Source: Trinickia caryophylli (GTDB taxonomy: Bacteria; Pseudomonadota; Gammaproteobacteria; Burkholderiales; Burkholderiaceae). From it: 64,000 nt of DNA. Within the stretch, counting starts at the first letter, position 1. Each line of letters opens with the position of its first letter. Location: the NCBI RefSeq assembly GCF_034424545.1, contig NZ_CP139971.1:1-64000 (forward strand), given 5' to 3'. This document shows positions 8,766 through 17,457 of this stretch, in pieces. Both the position numbers and the translations under genes were made by a program. Below the pieces are notes generated by a model that searched no databases, was not told where the DNA came from, and worked only from the letters and a program-made list of their open reading frames with translations.

Positions 8766-9866
8766 ATGAGCACTCAGGCAGATGACCGGACATTGCTGCG
8801 CTTGCTCGGCATCCGGACGCCGATCATCCAGGCGCCGATGGCGGGCGTCAGCACGCCTGCGCTTGCGGCTGCCGTCTCGAATGCCGGCGGGCTCGGCTCG
8901 CTGGGCGTCGGTGCAACGAACGCCGAAGGTGCGCGCAAGATGATCCGCGAAACGCGCGCGCTCACCGACAAACCGTTCAACATCAACGTGTTCTGTCATC
9001 AGCCGGCCGTATCGAACGAGGCCGTCGAGCGCGCGTGGCTCGACTGGCTTGCGCCGGTGTTCGGACAGTATGGGGCGACGCCGCCCGCATCGTTGTCCGA
9101 GATCTACAAGAGCTTCGTCGTCGATCACGCGATGCAGCAGATGTTCGTCGACGAGAAGCCGGCCGTCGTGAGTTTCCATTTCGGGCTGCCCTCGGCCGAT
9201 GTCATCGCCGCGCTCAAGGGCGCGGGCATCACGCTGCTCGCGAGCGCGACGAACGTCGACGAGGCGGCGCGCGTTGCGCACGCCGGTATCGACGCGGTGG
9301 TCGCGCAAGGTATCGAAGCGGGCGGGCACCGCGGCGTGTTCGACCCCGATGCGGCCGACGAGGGCCTGGGCACGCTGGCGCTCACGCGTTTGCTCGTCGC
9401 TCAGGGCCAACTCCCGGTGATTGCCGCGGGCGGGATCATGGACGGCGCGGGAATTGCCGCGGCGCTCGCGCTCGGTGCGCAGGCAGCGCAACTCGGCACC
9501 GCGTTCGTTCCGTGCACCGAGACGTCGATCGATGCGGGCTATCGCCGTGCGATTCTCGGGGAGGCCGCGCGCCGCACGACGTTTACCGCGGCGATATCGG
9601 GACGTACTGCGCGTGCCGTGGCGAACCGGTTTACGGCGCTCGGCGATGACGCACGCGCACCCCGCATCCCGGCGTATCCGATTGCCTACGATGCGGGGAA
9701 GGCCCTGCATGCGGCTGCGAAAGCAACGGGCGAATTTGGCTACGGCGCGCAATGGGCTGGGCAGGCCGCAGCGCTTGCGCGCGAGTTGCCGGCAGCCGAG
9801 CTGCTCGCGCAGTTGGAGCGCGAAATGCATCAGACCATCGAGCGGATGCAGTCTCTGAGTTTCTGA
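8766..9866 (+). CDS. Nitronate monooxygenase (2-nitropropane dioxygenase family)
   Basis: This 366-residue FMN-dependent TIM-barrel enzyme oxidises alkyl nitronates such as propionate-3-nitronate. Seen motifs are IIQAPMAGVSTPALAAAVS near the N-terminus, ASATNVDEAARVAHAGIDAVVAQG, and the FMN/substrate signature GIEAGGHRG containing the presumed catalytic His, followed by AAGGIMDGAGIAAALALGAQAAQLGTAF. A clear GAGGAGA ribosome binding site precedes the ATG. It follows the SDR gene by 175 bp on the same strand. Confidence 0.93.
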   Translation: MSTQADDRTLLRLLGIRTPIIQAPMAGVSTPALAAAVSNAGGLGSLGVGATNAEGARKMIRETRALTDKPFNINVFCHQPAVSNEAVERAWLDWLAPVFGQYGATPPASLSEIYKSFVVDHAMQQMFVDEKPAVVSFHFGLPSADVIAALKGAGITLLASATNVDEAARVAHAGIDAVVAQGIEAGGHRGVFDPDAADEGLGTLALTRLLVAQGQLPVIAAGGIMDGAGIAAALALGAQAAQLGTAFVPCTETSIDAGYRRAILGEAARRTTFTAAISGRTARAVANRFTALGDDARAPRIPAYPIAYDAGKALHAAAKATGEFGYGAQWAGQAAALARELPAAELLAQLEREMHQTIERMQSLSF

Positions 9867-9897
9867 CGCGACCGCGCGCCCGGTGGGCGGCGCGCGT

Positions 9898-11169
9898 TCA
9901 CTTCAACGTGGCTTCGGCTTCGGTGGAATCTGTGCGCAGCGTCACCGAGCCTGTCCGACTTGCGCCGAAAAAAATGTCCATGACCGACATGCCGGCCAGA
10001 ACCGCGGTACCACACGCAACCAGCAGCCAGCGCGATGCCGTTGGCGACAGGACTGCGTTGGAAGCCAGCAACGACAAGAGCAACGGCGAAAGCGCCTGCA
10101 GCGACAGCGCCGCATAGGCGCTGCGCGAGCCGATCCACGAGGCATCGTCGGGCGTGCGGGCCAGCGCGATCAGACGCTCGCGCAGATGAATGCGAAGCAG
10201 ATTCGTCAGGAAGCCGAGGACGAACGCCGCCGCGCAGGAGAGTTCGTACCTGCCGCTGTACACGAGCATCGCATCGGCCGCGACCAGCAGGGCAGCCACG
10301 ATGATCCGGTTGCCGGGCAGGCCGGAGACACTGGCCGCGAGGAAGGCACCGAGGCCCGCCACGGCCGACGCCAGGCCGAAAGCGGTGGCGTCCCAGCCGT
10401 TGACCTCGCGATATGTCAACGGGAGCATGCTGTTGAACGCACCGATGTGAAAACCGATCAGTCCGAGCCCGAGCAGCAGGGCTGTCACTGGATTTCGGCC
10501 CCATTGCAGCCCGACCGAGCCGCCGGGTGCGGTGTTCGCCGGTGTTTCCTTTGCCGCGGCTGTATGGTGGGCAGTGTCGATGGCTGGTCGCTTTGCCGTG
10601 CCGAGCGCCTCGCTGTTTGACAGGCGCAGCAGCAGCGACACTGCGGCGATCACCGCGCCGGCCACGCTCAGAAAGTCACTGCCGCCGAGCAGTTCGAAAA
10701 GCTTGCCGCCGAGGAATGCGCCGCCAAACCCGCCCAGTTGAACCGCCGTTTGCATCCCGCGCGCCGCATGATTGGCGGAGATGCGGCCTTCGACCACGCA
10801 TTGCGCGTTCCTGGACTCGAAGACGCTGACGGTCAGGAAGTCCACGATGCCCACGGCCAGCGCCAGCAGCAGAAATCCTGCGAGCCGTCCCGCGATGCCG
10901 GCGGCCGCCAGAAGGGCCACGGCGAGGAAGACAGCGATGCGCACCTCCATGAGCCGCTTCATCGATAGTTGCCATCGCTGCCGGAGCATCAGGCGCTCGA
11001 ATGCAAACGGAAGCGCCACCGACAGGCAAAGCACGAGGCCCAGCGGCACGGTGGAGTGCGTGACGGCCAGCGACATCCATACGATCGCGGTCACGACGGC
11101 GTAGTCGAGCAGCGTCAACAACGTGACCGATGCATAAAAGCCGGATAGCAAAAGGGATGGACGCGTCAT
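9898..11169 (-). CDS. MFS transporter, last gene of the halogenase cluster
   Basis: This 423-residue membrane protein has about 12 hydrophobic segments and a central hydrophilic loop (about residues 200-225), the plan of the major facilitator superfamily. Charged patches such as FERLMLRQRWQLSMKR (about residues 56-71) sit between helices. It lies 27 bp downstream of the BtrH-like gene and ends the minus-strand operon, converging with the nitronate monooxygenase gene. The likely role is export of, or self-resistance to, the cluster product, inferred from position. Confidence 0.85.
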   Translation of the reverse strand: MTRPSLLLSGFYASVTLLTLLDYAVVTAIVWMSLAVTHSTVPLGLVLCLSVALPFAFERLMLRQRWQLSMKRLMEVRIAVFLAVALLAAAGIAGRLAGFLLLALAVGIVDFLTVSVFESRNAQCVVEGRISANHAARGMQTAVQLGGFGGAFLGGKLFELLGGSDFLSVAGAVIAAVSLLLRLSNSEALGTAKRPAIDTAHHTAAAKETPANTAPGGSVGLQWGRNPVTALLLGLGLIGFHIGAFNSMLPLTYREVNGWDATAFGLASAVAGLGAFLAASVSGLPGNRIIVAALLVAADAMLVYSGRYELSCAAAFVLGFLTNLLRIHLRERLIALARTPDDASWIGSRSAYAALSLQALSPLLLSLLASNAVLSPTASRWLLVACGTAVLAGMSVMDIFFGASRTGSVTLRTDSTEAEATLK

Positions 11170-11196
11170 GCGTGGCTTCCTCGATGAAAAAAACGG

Positions 11197-12180
11197 TCAG
11201 GACACGTTCAGTGCACTACGTACTTCGCCGAGCAGGCGCTCGTCCACGGCCTTGAGTCCCGCGCAGCGTTCCTGCACGGTCGATGGATTGATGCGCCCGC
11301 CGTATTGCGCTTTCGCCATCAGGTTCTTCAACTGGTATGCGGATTGAGCGAAGGCGCGCGCGGTTTCGACGATCGGTGCCGGCCAGCCGTCGAGCTCGAG
11401 ATAGGCGGCGAAACAGTAGCGCGATCCGGAAAGCAGGGCGAATGCGTCATGCAGCGTTCGAAATTTCAGCAACGGTGCATCCAGGCGGTTCGCGACGATG
11501 TCTCCGATGTGGTCGTAAAACCAGCGGGTGTCCTCGTGCGCGCTCACGAGCGCGGGGAGCTCGGCCTGGGCACGGCGCGCCGCCTCGGCGTCGGAAACCA
11601 TCCCGCTCGTGTCGTAGTCGATAAAGACGCGATAGGTGTTGTTCTCGTAGAAGTCGCTGACCGCCTCGTCGTCGTGCCGGTAGCTGCACAGTACGCTCGC
11701 GGGATTATCGTCGACGATCTCCCATTCTCCGTTCGCAGTCCGGCCGTGCAGTACGACGACATGCTGAGCGTGGGCATTACGGAACTCGACGCAATGGGAG
11801 AAATAGAAGACGTTGCCCGACAGCAGCACGAAGCCGTGTGCGTCGATGGCGCGCAGGAGGTCTTCGCGGATATCGTCGAATCGATCGGCCGCAACCGTAC
11901 GTTGCACGATGCCGATGCTCGCCAGGCTCTGCTCGGAGAAAAAGCCGGACTGGATCGCATACTTGGGCTGCTTGCCGACGATGATCTGCTCGAGGACGGC
12001 ATCCGACGATAGCAGCGCGCGGTGGAAGAGGTGTCGAACGGGCGCACCCGCGCGCTCGAGCCATACCGCGGCATGCCGCTGACAGCAGTTCAGGAGGCGC
12101 CGGTCGAAAAGTTCGGCGTCGTAAGGGAATGCTTCCCCGGCGGTCGGACGCGCGAGCGCCGCTTCGATCACGGCGCTCAT
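11197..12180 (-). CDS. BtrH-like cysteine acyltransferase / papain-fold protein (putative)
   Basis: This 327-residue protein looks like the BtrH N-terminal family, in which a cysteine-protease-like fold moves an acyl group from a carrier protein to an acceptor (in butirosin, AHBA to the aminoglycoside). Candidate triad elements are in the right order: RLLNCCQRHAAVW (Cys32/Cys33), AQHVVVLHGRT (His140) and WEIVDDNP (Asp157/158). The C-terminal half is helical and unassigned. Its ATG overlaps the stop codon of the carrier protein gene as TAATG, so the two are translationally coupled, which fits a carrier-dependent acyltransferase. The family call rests on motif spacing only. Confidence 0.6.
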   Translation of the reverse strand: MSAVIEAALARPTAGEAFPYDAELFDRRLLNCCQRHAAVWLERAGAPVRHLFHRALLSSDAVLEQIIVGKQPKYAIQSGFFSEQSLASIGIVQRTVAADRFDDIREDLLRAIDAHGFVLLSGNVFYFSHCVEFRNAHAQHVVVLHGRTANGEWEIVDDNPASVLCSYRHDDEAVSDFYENNTYRVFIDYDTSGMVSDAEAARRAQAELPALVSAHEDTRWFYDHIGDIVANRLDAPLLKFRTLHDAFALLSGSRYCFAAYLELDGWPAPIVETARAFAQSAYQLKNLMAKAQYGGRINPSTVQERCAGLKAVDERLLGEVRSALNVS

Positions 12181-12443
12181 TACGCCGGCCTCGACGTAAC
12201 GTCGTATTTCTCCACGAGCAGCGTGGCGATAGCGTGCGGGGAACCGAGTGCCTCTTTCACGAGGTCCTCCGGCGCGAACTCGATGTCGAACCGTTCTTCG
12301 AGTTGCGCGACAACACTCATCATCACCATCGAATCGGCACCGAGCGCGAATATGTCGCTATCGGCGCCCAGTCTTTCGGCTCGCCTGAGGCTGCGGGAAA
12401 GGATATCGATCACGGTTTCCAGCGTGGCAATCTGATTGGACAT
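12180..12443 (-). CDS. Free-standing acyl/peptidyl carrier protein (ACP1)
   Basis: This 87-residue protein is a phosphopantetheine carrier. The attachment serine is Ser38 in IFALGADSMVMM, and the helices around it (TVIDILSRSLRR, VVAQLEERFDIEF) match the four-helix carrier fold. The ATG at 12443 has a GGAAG site. It sits between the AMP-forming ligase (52 bp upstream) and the coupled BtrH-like gene, so it is probably loaded by that ligase. It needs a phosphopantetheinyl transferase encoded elsewhere. Confidence 0.9.
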   Translation of the reverse strand: MSNQIATLETVIDILSRSLRRAERLGADSDIFALGADSMVMMSVVAQLEERFDIEFAPEDLVKEALGSPHAIATLLVEKYDVTSRPA

Positions 12444-12495
12444 GGCGTCTTCCACGGTATCGGGGCAGGTCGGGTGTTGGGTGGCTCGGCGCGGT

Positions 12496-14010
12496 TCACG
12501 AAAACACGGCCTGTTCATACTGCGCCGCGATGTTCTTTCGGTTCAACTTCAGGTTGGCAGTGAGCAGCCCGTTTTCGGGCGTAAACGCATGGGTGCGTAT
12601 CTGCACCCGCTGGATCGGATGCGCGGCGCACTCCTCACGGTTCAAGCGGGCTACCACGTCGAACACCGCATCGTGGACCGATGGGTCTTCCTGCTCCGCG
12701 ATGATCAGCAGTCCGAGATAGGGCCGGCCGTTGCCGAGGACAACGGCGTGCCGCACGGCTGCGATTTCGTGGAACCGTCGCTCGATCGAGCCCGGGTGAA
12801 TCTTGTAGCCCTGCGAGGTCAGAATCAGTTCTTTCTTGCGGCCGCGGATGTAGACGAATCCGGCATCGTCGATGTAGCCCACGTCTCCTGTCGCAATCGA
12901 AGTCTCATCGAGATAGGTCTTGCGGGCTTCGTCGGCATCGGCGAGCGCGACATATCCGCTGGTGAGGCAGCGCGGCGCGCTGACGATGATCTCGCCATCC
13001 TCCGCAATCTTCACGCTGCCGGGCGGGATAGGTCGCCCGACCGAGCCCGATGCCGAGGCGTCGGGCGTATTCGCGCAGATCGGGCCGAATTCGGTCATGC
13101 CGTAGGCCTCGAAGAGAGCCACTCCGGCTTCGCGATACGCGCTCATCACGCTTTCTTTGATCGGCGCCATGCCGGAGTAGGCCCGACGGATCGCGCCTCC
13201 GAACAACTGCGCCAGTCTGGCGCTGCGGCCCTGCTCGTCGCCAACGCGAGCCAGGCTGCAGGCCGACTCGTAGAACACGGGCGGCGCCAGGAAGAGCGTC
13301 GGGCGATATGCCCTGAGCGCGGGCATGACCGTGGCCATATCGGACAGGCAAAAACCCGTGCCCGACAGCACGCATCCGTACACCAGGAGCTTTTGCTGAT
13401 AGTTCGACAAAGGCAGGAAGATCAGGAAGCGGTCCTGCGCATTGGCCTCGAGCATGTCGAAAAATCGCCGCGCATGCGGCAACACGGCCTCGCGATCGAC
13501 GATGATCGCCTTGCTTCGGCCCGTCGTGCCCGATGAGAAAACGATGGCCGGGGCCCGGCTCAGCCGTGCGTCGGCAGGCGCGCGGTCCGCTTCATTTGCG
13601 CGGTAGACGCGAAAGCCTTCGACGGTCCCGGCCAGCGACCATGCACGCGTGTCGGCGTCGGCCTCGCCTTCGAGAATCAACGCATCCAATGGAACGCCGA
13701 GAGGGCCGCCGGGATCGCTCGAGCCCGAGGTGCCAGCCCGGTCGGGCAGGTGCACGAGCGTCCAGCGGCAGGCGAGCGCCGCCATATCGATCACGAGCGT
13801 TTCCAGCTTGTTGCCGGCGATGAGCCCGACCCGCGAGCCGGCGCCGAGCCCGAGTGCGGCGGCCTGCCGTGCCGCCGCTTGCACTCGCTGCGCGATGCCG
13901 CCGAAAGTCGTGCGCGTCGATCCGGCGCGGCCATGAAGGAAGACTTCGCGGTCCGCGTGCCTGTCGAGCATGAGCGGCAAGTCTTCGAGCCGTGGCGTCG
14001 ATGCGGTCAT
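12496..14010 (-). CDS. AMP-dependent acyl ligase (fatty-acyl/aryl-AMP ligase-like adenylating enzyme)
   Basis: This 504-residue member of the ANL superfamily activates a carboxylic acid as the acyl-adenylate. Visible core motifs are VFSSGTTGRSKAIIVDR (A3), FEAYGMTEFGPI (A5), IATGDVGYIDDAGFVYIRGRKKELI (A7/A8) and a C-terminal NGLLTANLKLNRKNI (A10 Lys), which resembles the ending of long-chain acyl-CoA synthetases more than NRPS A domains. A typical CoA ligase is longer, so transfer to the adjacent carrier protein is plausible. The ATG at 14010 overlaps the stop of the amidohydrolase gene as ATGA. Substrate unknown. Confidence 0.9.
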   Translation of the reverse strand: MTASTPRLEDLPLMLDRHADREVFLHGRAGSTRTTFGGIAQRVQAAARQAAALGLGAGSRVGLIAGNKLETLVIDMAALACRWTLVHLPDRAGTSGSSDPGGPLGVPLDALILEGEADADTRAWSLAGTVEGFRVYRANEADRAPADARLSRAPAIVFSSGTTGRSKAIIVDREAVLPHARRFFDMLEANAQDRFLIFLPLSNYQQKLLVYGCVLSGTGFCLSDMATVMPALRAYRPTLFLAPPVFYESACSLARVGDEQGRSARLAQLFGGAIRRAYSGMAPIKESVMSAYREAGVALFEAYGMTEFGPICANTPDASASGSVGRPIPPGSVKIAEDGEIIVSAPRCLTSGYVALADADEARKTYLDETSIATGDVGYIDDAGFVYIRGRKKELILTSQGYKIHPGSIERRFHEIAAVRHAVVLGNGRPYLGLLIIAEQEDPSVHDAVFDVVARLNREECAAHPIQRVQIRTHAFTPENGLLTANLKLNRKNIAAQYEQAVFS

Positions 14011-14960
14011 GGGCTCACCTTCGCCTTGCCGAGTATGTACTCGATGTTGTCCGAGAACATGAGCCGGGCCTTGTGCTTTGGCAGGCGTATGCCCTCCGGG
14101 TCGCTGCCGTTGTCGGCCCCCTTGCCGTTTTGCGGCTCGCCCAGACATCGCTGTATCAGCGTTCTGACCGATTTCGGCTGCACGATCGGCCAGTCCGAGC
14201 CGAAAATCACTTTGTGCGCGATGTCGGCGGCGAAAAGCGTACGCAGTGCAGGCAAGTCGCTCTCGATCCTGGCGCCGCTGATATCGAGGAATACGTTCGG
14301 CCGGTAGCGGCACATCTGGATGCAGGCTTCGGGATGGTTCACGGCGCCGTGTGCGAGGATGAACGTGATGTTCGGGTAGCGCCGGGCCGGGGCGTCCACG
14401 AAACGAGGATGGGCTTCGTTGAAGGACAGTACGGGCGAGGTCGGACCGATGTGCATCAGAACGGGCAGGCGCTTGCTGTCGCAGTATTCGTAGAACGGGT
14501 CGAGCAACCGGCTGTCGGCCTGATACCCGCAGGGCGGATAGAGCTTCATGCCCCGGAAACCGTACCGTTCGACGCCTTCGACGAACAAGGTCAGGGCATC
14601 GGCGCCCCAGCGCGGATCGGCGCCGGCGAAGACGACGAAGCGATCGGGGTGGCGTTGCAAGAGCGCGCCATGCTCCGCGAACATTTCGGCGATCGTCAAC
14701 TCGCCGCCTTTGAGTGCGTAGGTGAAGTCGGGCAGCAGCAACACCGACTTCGATACGCCGAGTTCGTCCATCGCGGCAAGCTGCCCCGCCGCATCGTGAT
14801 CCTGGTAGCCGGCGAGCAGGCGATCGAGTACGGCGCTGCGGCGGAAGGCAGCGCCCGAGGGCCGCAACTGTTCGAGCATGTTGTCCGCAATACCCTCGAG
14901 AAAGGGGCGCGGCATGTAGCGGGTCGACGCAACGTGCGTATGGGCATCGATGATCGTCAT
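14007..14960 (-). CDS. Amidohydrolase-2 family metal-dependent hydrolase
   Basis: This 317-residue TIM-barrel protein of the ACMSD/amidohydrolase-2 type (PF04909) keeps the metal ligands: IIDAHTHV near the N-terminus (HxH), LPVLMHIGPTSP (His), FILAHGAVNHPEA (His) and the late Asp in VIFGSDWPIV. Members hydrolyse or decarboxylate small substrates. The AAGGAG site before 14960 decides the start. It is 11 bp after the hexapeptide-repeat gene and overlaps the ligase gene by 4 bp. Confidence 0.88.
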   Translation of the reverse strand: MTIIDAHTHVASTRYMPRPFLEGIADNMLEQLRPSGAAFRRSAVLDRLLAGYQDHDAAGQLAAMDELGVSKSVLLLPDFTYALKGGELTIAEMFAEHGALLQRHPDRFVVFAGADPRWGADALTLFVEGVERYGFRGMKLYPPCGYQADSRLLDPFYEYCDSKRLPVLMHIGPTSPVLSFNEAHPRFVDAPARRYPNITFILAHGAVNHPEACIQMCRYRPNVFLDISGARIESDLPALRTLFAADIAHKVIFGSDWPIVQPKSVRTLIQRCLGEPQNGKGADNGSDPEGIRLPKHKARLMFSDNIEYILGKAKVSP

Positions 14961-14971
14961 CGGGCGCTCCT

Positions 14972-15592
14972 TCACGCGGGGTCCCGGCGCATGCGCTTTC
15001 GCAGTGCGCTCGCGTACTTGCCTATCATTCGGCGCATGAGGCTTACGCCGGTGTCGCTCTGGCGCGGCTCGCCGAACACGCGATAGGGGAAATCGAGGTC
15101 TTTCTGGATGGCCCAGATGTCGTCGTGGCGCTCGGGCGGAAAAATGCTCGCCGGGGTGCCTACCGCTATCCAGCCGATCGGCACTGTCGTGTCCTCTTCG
15201 AGCAGGGTGTCGATGTGCACGACGCCGTTGATGCGGACTTCCGACCATTTTCGCAACGTCGCGCCGTTGAAGACGGACGCCCCCGTTGCGATGAAGACTT
15301 CGTCGCCGACGGTGCAGCCGGTGAGGTGCGTATGCGGACCGATCATGACGTGTGAGCCGATCGTGCAATTGTCCGCCGCGGTACTGCGAATCACGGCATG
15401 CTCCATGACGATGGTGCTGTCGCCGAGCGTAATGGTGCCGCCGTCGGCGACCAGAATGGCTCCATCGCGTACCACCACGTTCGGCCCGAGGCGTACGTCG
15501 CCGCGTAACACCGCTGTCGGGGCGATCGTGGCCGTCGGATCGATGGAGGGCGTCGGATCGGTGCCGGACGGCGGGGGAGTGATGGTCGTCAT
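14972..15592 (-). CDS. Left-handed beta-helix (hexapeptide repeat) protein, gamma-carbonic-anhydrase/acyltransferase type
   Basis: This 206-residue protein is built of hexapeptide repeats (about residues 20-140: IDPTATIAPTAVLRGDVRLG, VVVRDGAILVADGG, CTIGSHVMIGPHTHLTG and others). The possible metal ligands HAVIRS and GPHTHLTG recall gamma-class carbonic anhydrases, but transferases share the fold. The C-terminus is basic (MRRMIGKYASALRKRMRR). ATGA overlap with the methyltransferase stop indicates coupling. The exact reaction is unknown. Confidence 0.8.
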   Translation of the reverse strand: MTTITPPPSGTDPTPSIDPTATIAPTAVLRGDVRLGPNVVVRDGAILVADGGTITLGDSTIVMEHAVIRSTAADNCTIGSHVMIGPHTHLTGCTVGDEVFIATGASVFNGATLRKWSEVRINGVVHIDTLLEEDTTVPIGWIAVGTPASIFPPERHDDIWAIQKDLDFPYRVFGEPRQSDTGVSLMRRMIGKYASALRKRMRRDPA

Positions 15593-16440
15593 GAATTGCT
15601 CCTTTCGGGGTTGGCGCCGCTGACAAAGTACACGGCAACGCCCGCCCAGCCAGTTCGGCTTTCGAGTGCTTCCCTGATGCCGGCCAGTTCCAGATCGGCC
15701 TGCGCAAGCTGCTCGGCGGGGATGACTTCCCGTTTATAGCCGAACATCAGGTCGAAGAACGCTTCCTTCGAAATCAAATCGGTGGACAGCAACAGGATTT
15801 CGCTGCGGATATCGGTAAAGCCCACGGTACGCATGTAGCCCGGCAAGCGGCTTCCCACCGTCCGGTCGCCGCCTCGCTCGGCCTGGGCGCGCCCCACCCG
15901 GCTGAGAAACGAATCGAGGGCCGGCACGGCCGGCACGACCTTGAGCCAGTCGTCGTCGATGTCGCAGATGCACAGCCGCCCGCCCGGGGCGAGGCAATGC
16001 CGGGCGTTGACGAGCGCCAGCACGGGTTCGGACAGGTGCTGGAAAACGAGTCGCGAATAGATGAAATCGAATTGCCCGATCGGTAGCACTTGCGGGTCGT
16101 ACACATTCAATTGCTGCACGTCGGCGTTCGGCAGACCTTGCAGCCGTTGGCGCGCGAGCTGAATGGATACGTCGTTGACGTCCGCGGCCACCAGCCGCCG
16201 AGGCGAAAATCGTTCGGCGATTGCGGCGGAGACGGCACCGGAGCCGCATCCGAGGTCGAGTATTCGCGATTCCGGCATCAGGCCCGCGCGGCTCAGGTAC
16301 TCGAATTCGAGCTCCGTAGCGATCGAGGCCTGCCGGTTCAATCGGCGCAGGGAGTCCTCGTTGTCTCTGAACCTGCCGAGCTGATACGAGGGGTCGATCG
16401 GTGCCGTCACGCCGACGGAAGCAGACTGTATTGCATCCAT
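15589..16440 (-). CDS. Class I SAM-dependent methyltransferase
   Basis: This 283-residue protein has a standard Rossmann methyltransferase core: ILDLGCGSGAVSAAIAE (motif I, about residues 63-79), VAADVNDVSIQLARQRL (motif II), FDFIYSRLVFQHL (motif III/IV) and LAPGGRLCICDIDDDW (post motif). The ATG at 16440 has a GAGGA site. A start farther upstream would run through the GNAT gene in another frame. It overlaps the GNAT gene by 34 bp. It probably tailors the cluster product; O-, N- or C-specificity cannot be read. Confidence 0.9.
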   Translation of the reverse strand: MDAIQSASVGVTAPIDPSYQLGRFRDNEDSLRRLNRQASIATELEFEYLSRAGLMPESRILDLGCGSGAVSAAIAERFSPRRLVAADVNDVSIQLARQRLQGLPNADVQQLNVYDPQVLPIGQFDFIYSRLVFQHLSEPVLALVNARHCLAPGGRLCICDIDDDWLKVVPAVPALDSFLSRVGRAQAERGGDRTVGSRLPGYMRTVGFTDIRSEILLLSTDLISKEAFFDLMFGYKREVIPAEQLAQADLELAGIREALESRTGWAGVAVYFVSGANPERSNS

Positions 16441-16910
16441 ATGATGTCCTCGTACTGGTTGGAGACCCGCGCGGCACGGGGCAGTGTCGCGCAGGTACGG
16501 AATCCGCAGTGCTCGCTGCCGCGAACACTCGACCGGTTGTGTTCGAGAATGATGGCGACCAGAGACTGGAAGCCGGCGAGACGCGCGTGGTCCTGCAGGC
16601 GCCGCAACAGCCGGATGCCGAGACCCTGCGCGCGCCAGCGCCGGTTGATGTAGACCGCGACCTCCGCGATGTCGCGGGAGTACGGAAATGCCGAAAATTT
16701 CTTCAGCGCGGCCCATCCGACGAGTTCGCCCTCGGGAGATTCACCGACATAGACGCCGTAGCGCCCGGCATCGGCGAAATAGCCGGCAGCGAACCGAGTG
16801 GCATCCGCTTGTAGCGTGTCGCAGTTCGCGTGAACTTCGTCGGCGATGGCTTCGTTGTAGATGGCCATCATCGATGCTGCGTCCGTCTGCGTTGCGGGCC
16901 TAATGATCAT
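16407..16910 (-). CDS. GNAT-family acetyltransferase (phosphinothricin acetyltransferase-like), BGC gene
   Basis: This 167-residue GNAT starts MIIRPATQTDAASMMAIYNEA, the usual opening of the PAT/Bar-like group. It has the acetyl-CoA loop NRRWRAQGLGIRLLRR and motif B NRSSVRGSEHCGFR. Such enzymes acetylate free amino groups of amino-acid-like compounds, often for self-protection. Its ATG lies within the 3' end of the second GNAT gene (11-bp overlap). Whether it makes or detoxifies the product is not decidable from sequence. Confidence 0.87.
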   Translation of the reverse strand: MIIRPATQTDAASMMAIYNEAIADEVHANCDTLQADATRFAAGYFADAGRYGVYVGESPEGELVGWAALKKFSAFPYSRDIAEVAVYINRRWRAQGLGIRLLRRLQDHARLAGFQSLVAIILEHNRSSVRGSEHCGFRTCATLPRAARVSNQYEDIIWMQYSLLPSA

Positions 16911-17457
16911 GGTGCAACTCCAGCGCATGGACGACGACGCGCCCGCTGCCGTGGGCACCGAGCCGGAGCTCGCCGGTGCGGCGAAAGCCCAGTGCCGCGT
17001 AACCGCGTGAAAGCGCGGGCGATGCATCGTCCGAGAAGCCGATCACGACGCGAATGCCCTGCATGCACAATGACGAGCGGCATGCGTGGAGAAGTCTCTC
17101 CAGCGTGCCGTCGGGCGCGCGCGTGTCCAGATCGAAAACGAGGCGTGCCGTGCCGGCGTAGCCGGCCCGCTCGTGGTGACGCACGAGCGCCATCCAGGCG
17201 AGCGGCTCGCCCGTGTCGTCATACATCGCCGCTCCGGCGAGCAGATAATCGGGCGTGGCCAGCGCGCGAAACATCGACTCGTGTCCGCCATAGAGCAGCA
17301 CGGCGAGCTGAGCGGACATCTGGCGACCGGCGTTCCAGCAGGCGGCGATCTGCTCCACGGTCCGCGCATCCCTGCCATCGATGGGGTGCACGGCGCCTTG
17401 CTGGTGTTGCACGGGATGTGGCGGCGCTGCCCGCTCCACGTCGGGCTCAGCCTGCAT
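16900..17457 (-). CDS. GNAT-like acetyltransferase, BGC gene
   Basis: This 185-residue protein has a GNAT-like layout: GAAMYDDTGEPLAWMALVRHHER (beta strands 2-4), LERLLHACRSSL (helix 3) and ALSRGYAALGFRRTGELRLG (motif B). The usual Q/RxxGxG/A acetyl-CoA loop is replaced by RAPDGTLERLL, so acetyl-CoA binding is uncertain. The GAGG site favours the ATG at 17457, inside the 3' end of the cupin gene, implying coupling. It may be a diverged partner of the neighbouring GNAT. Confidence 0.75.
   Translation of the reverse strand: MQAEPDVERAAPPHPVQHQQGAVHPIDGRDARTVEQIAACWNAGRQMSAQLAVLLYGGHESMFRALATPDYLLAGAAMYDDTGEPLAWMALVRHHERAGYAGTARLVFDLDTRAPDGTLERLLHACRSSLCMQGIRVVIGFSDDASPALSRGYAALGFRRTGELRLGAHGSGRVVVHALELHHDH

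Noticed and set aside
9870..9897. A terminator between the converging nitronate monooxygenase and MFS genes
   Set aside because: GC-rich bases can fold but there is no clean stem or T run in 31 bp.
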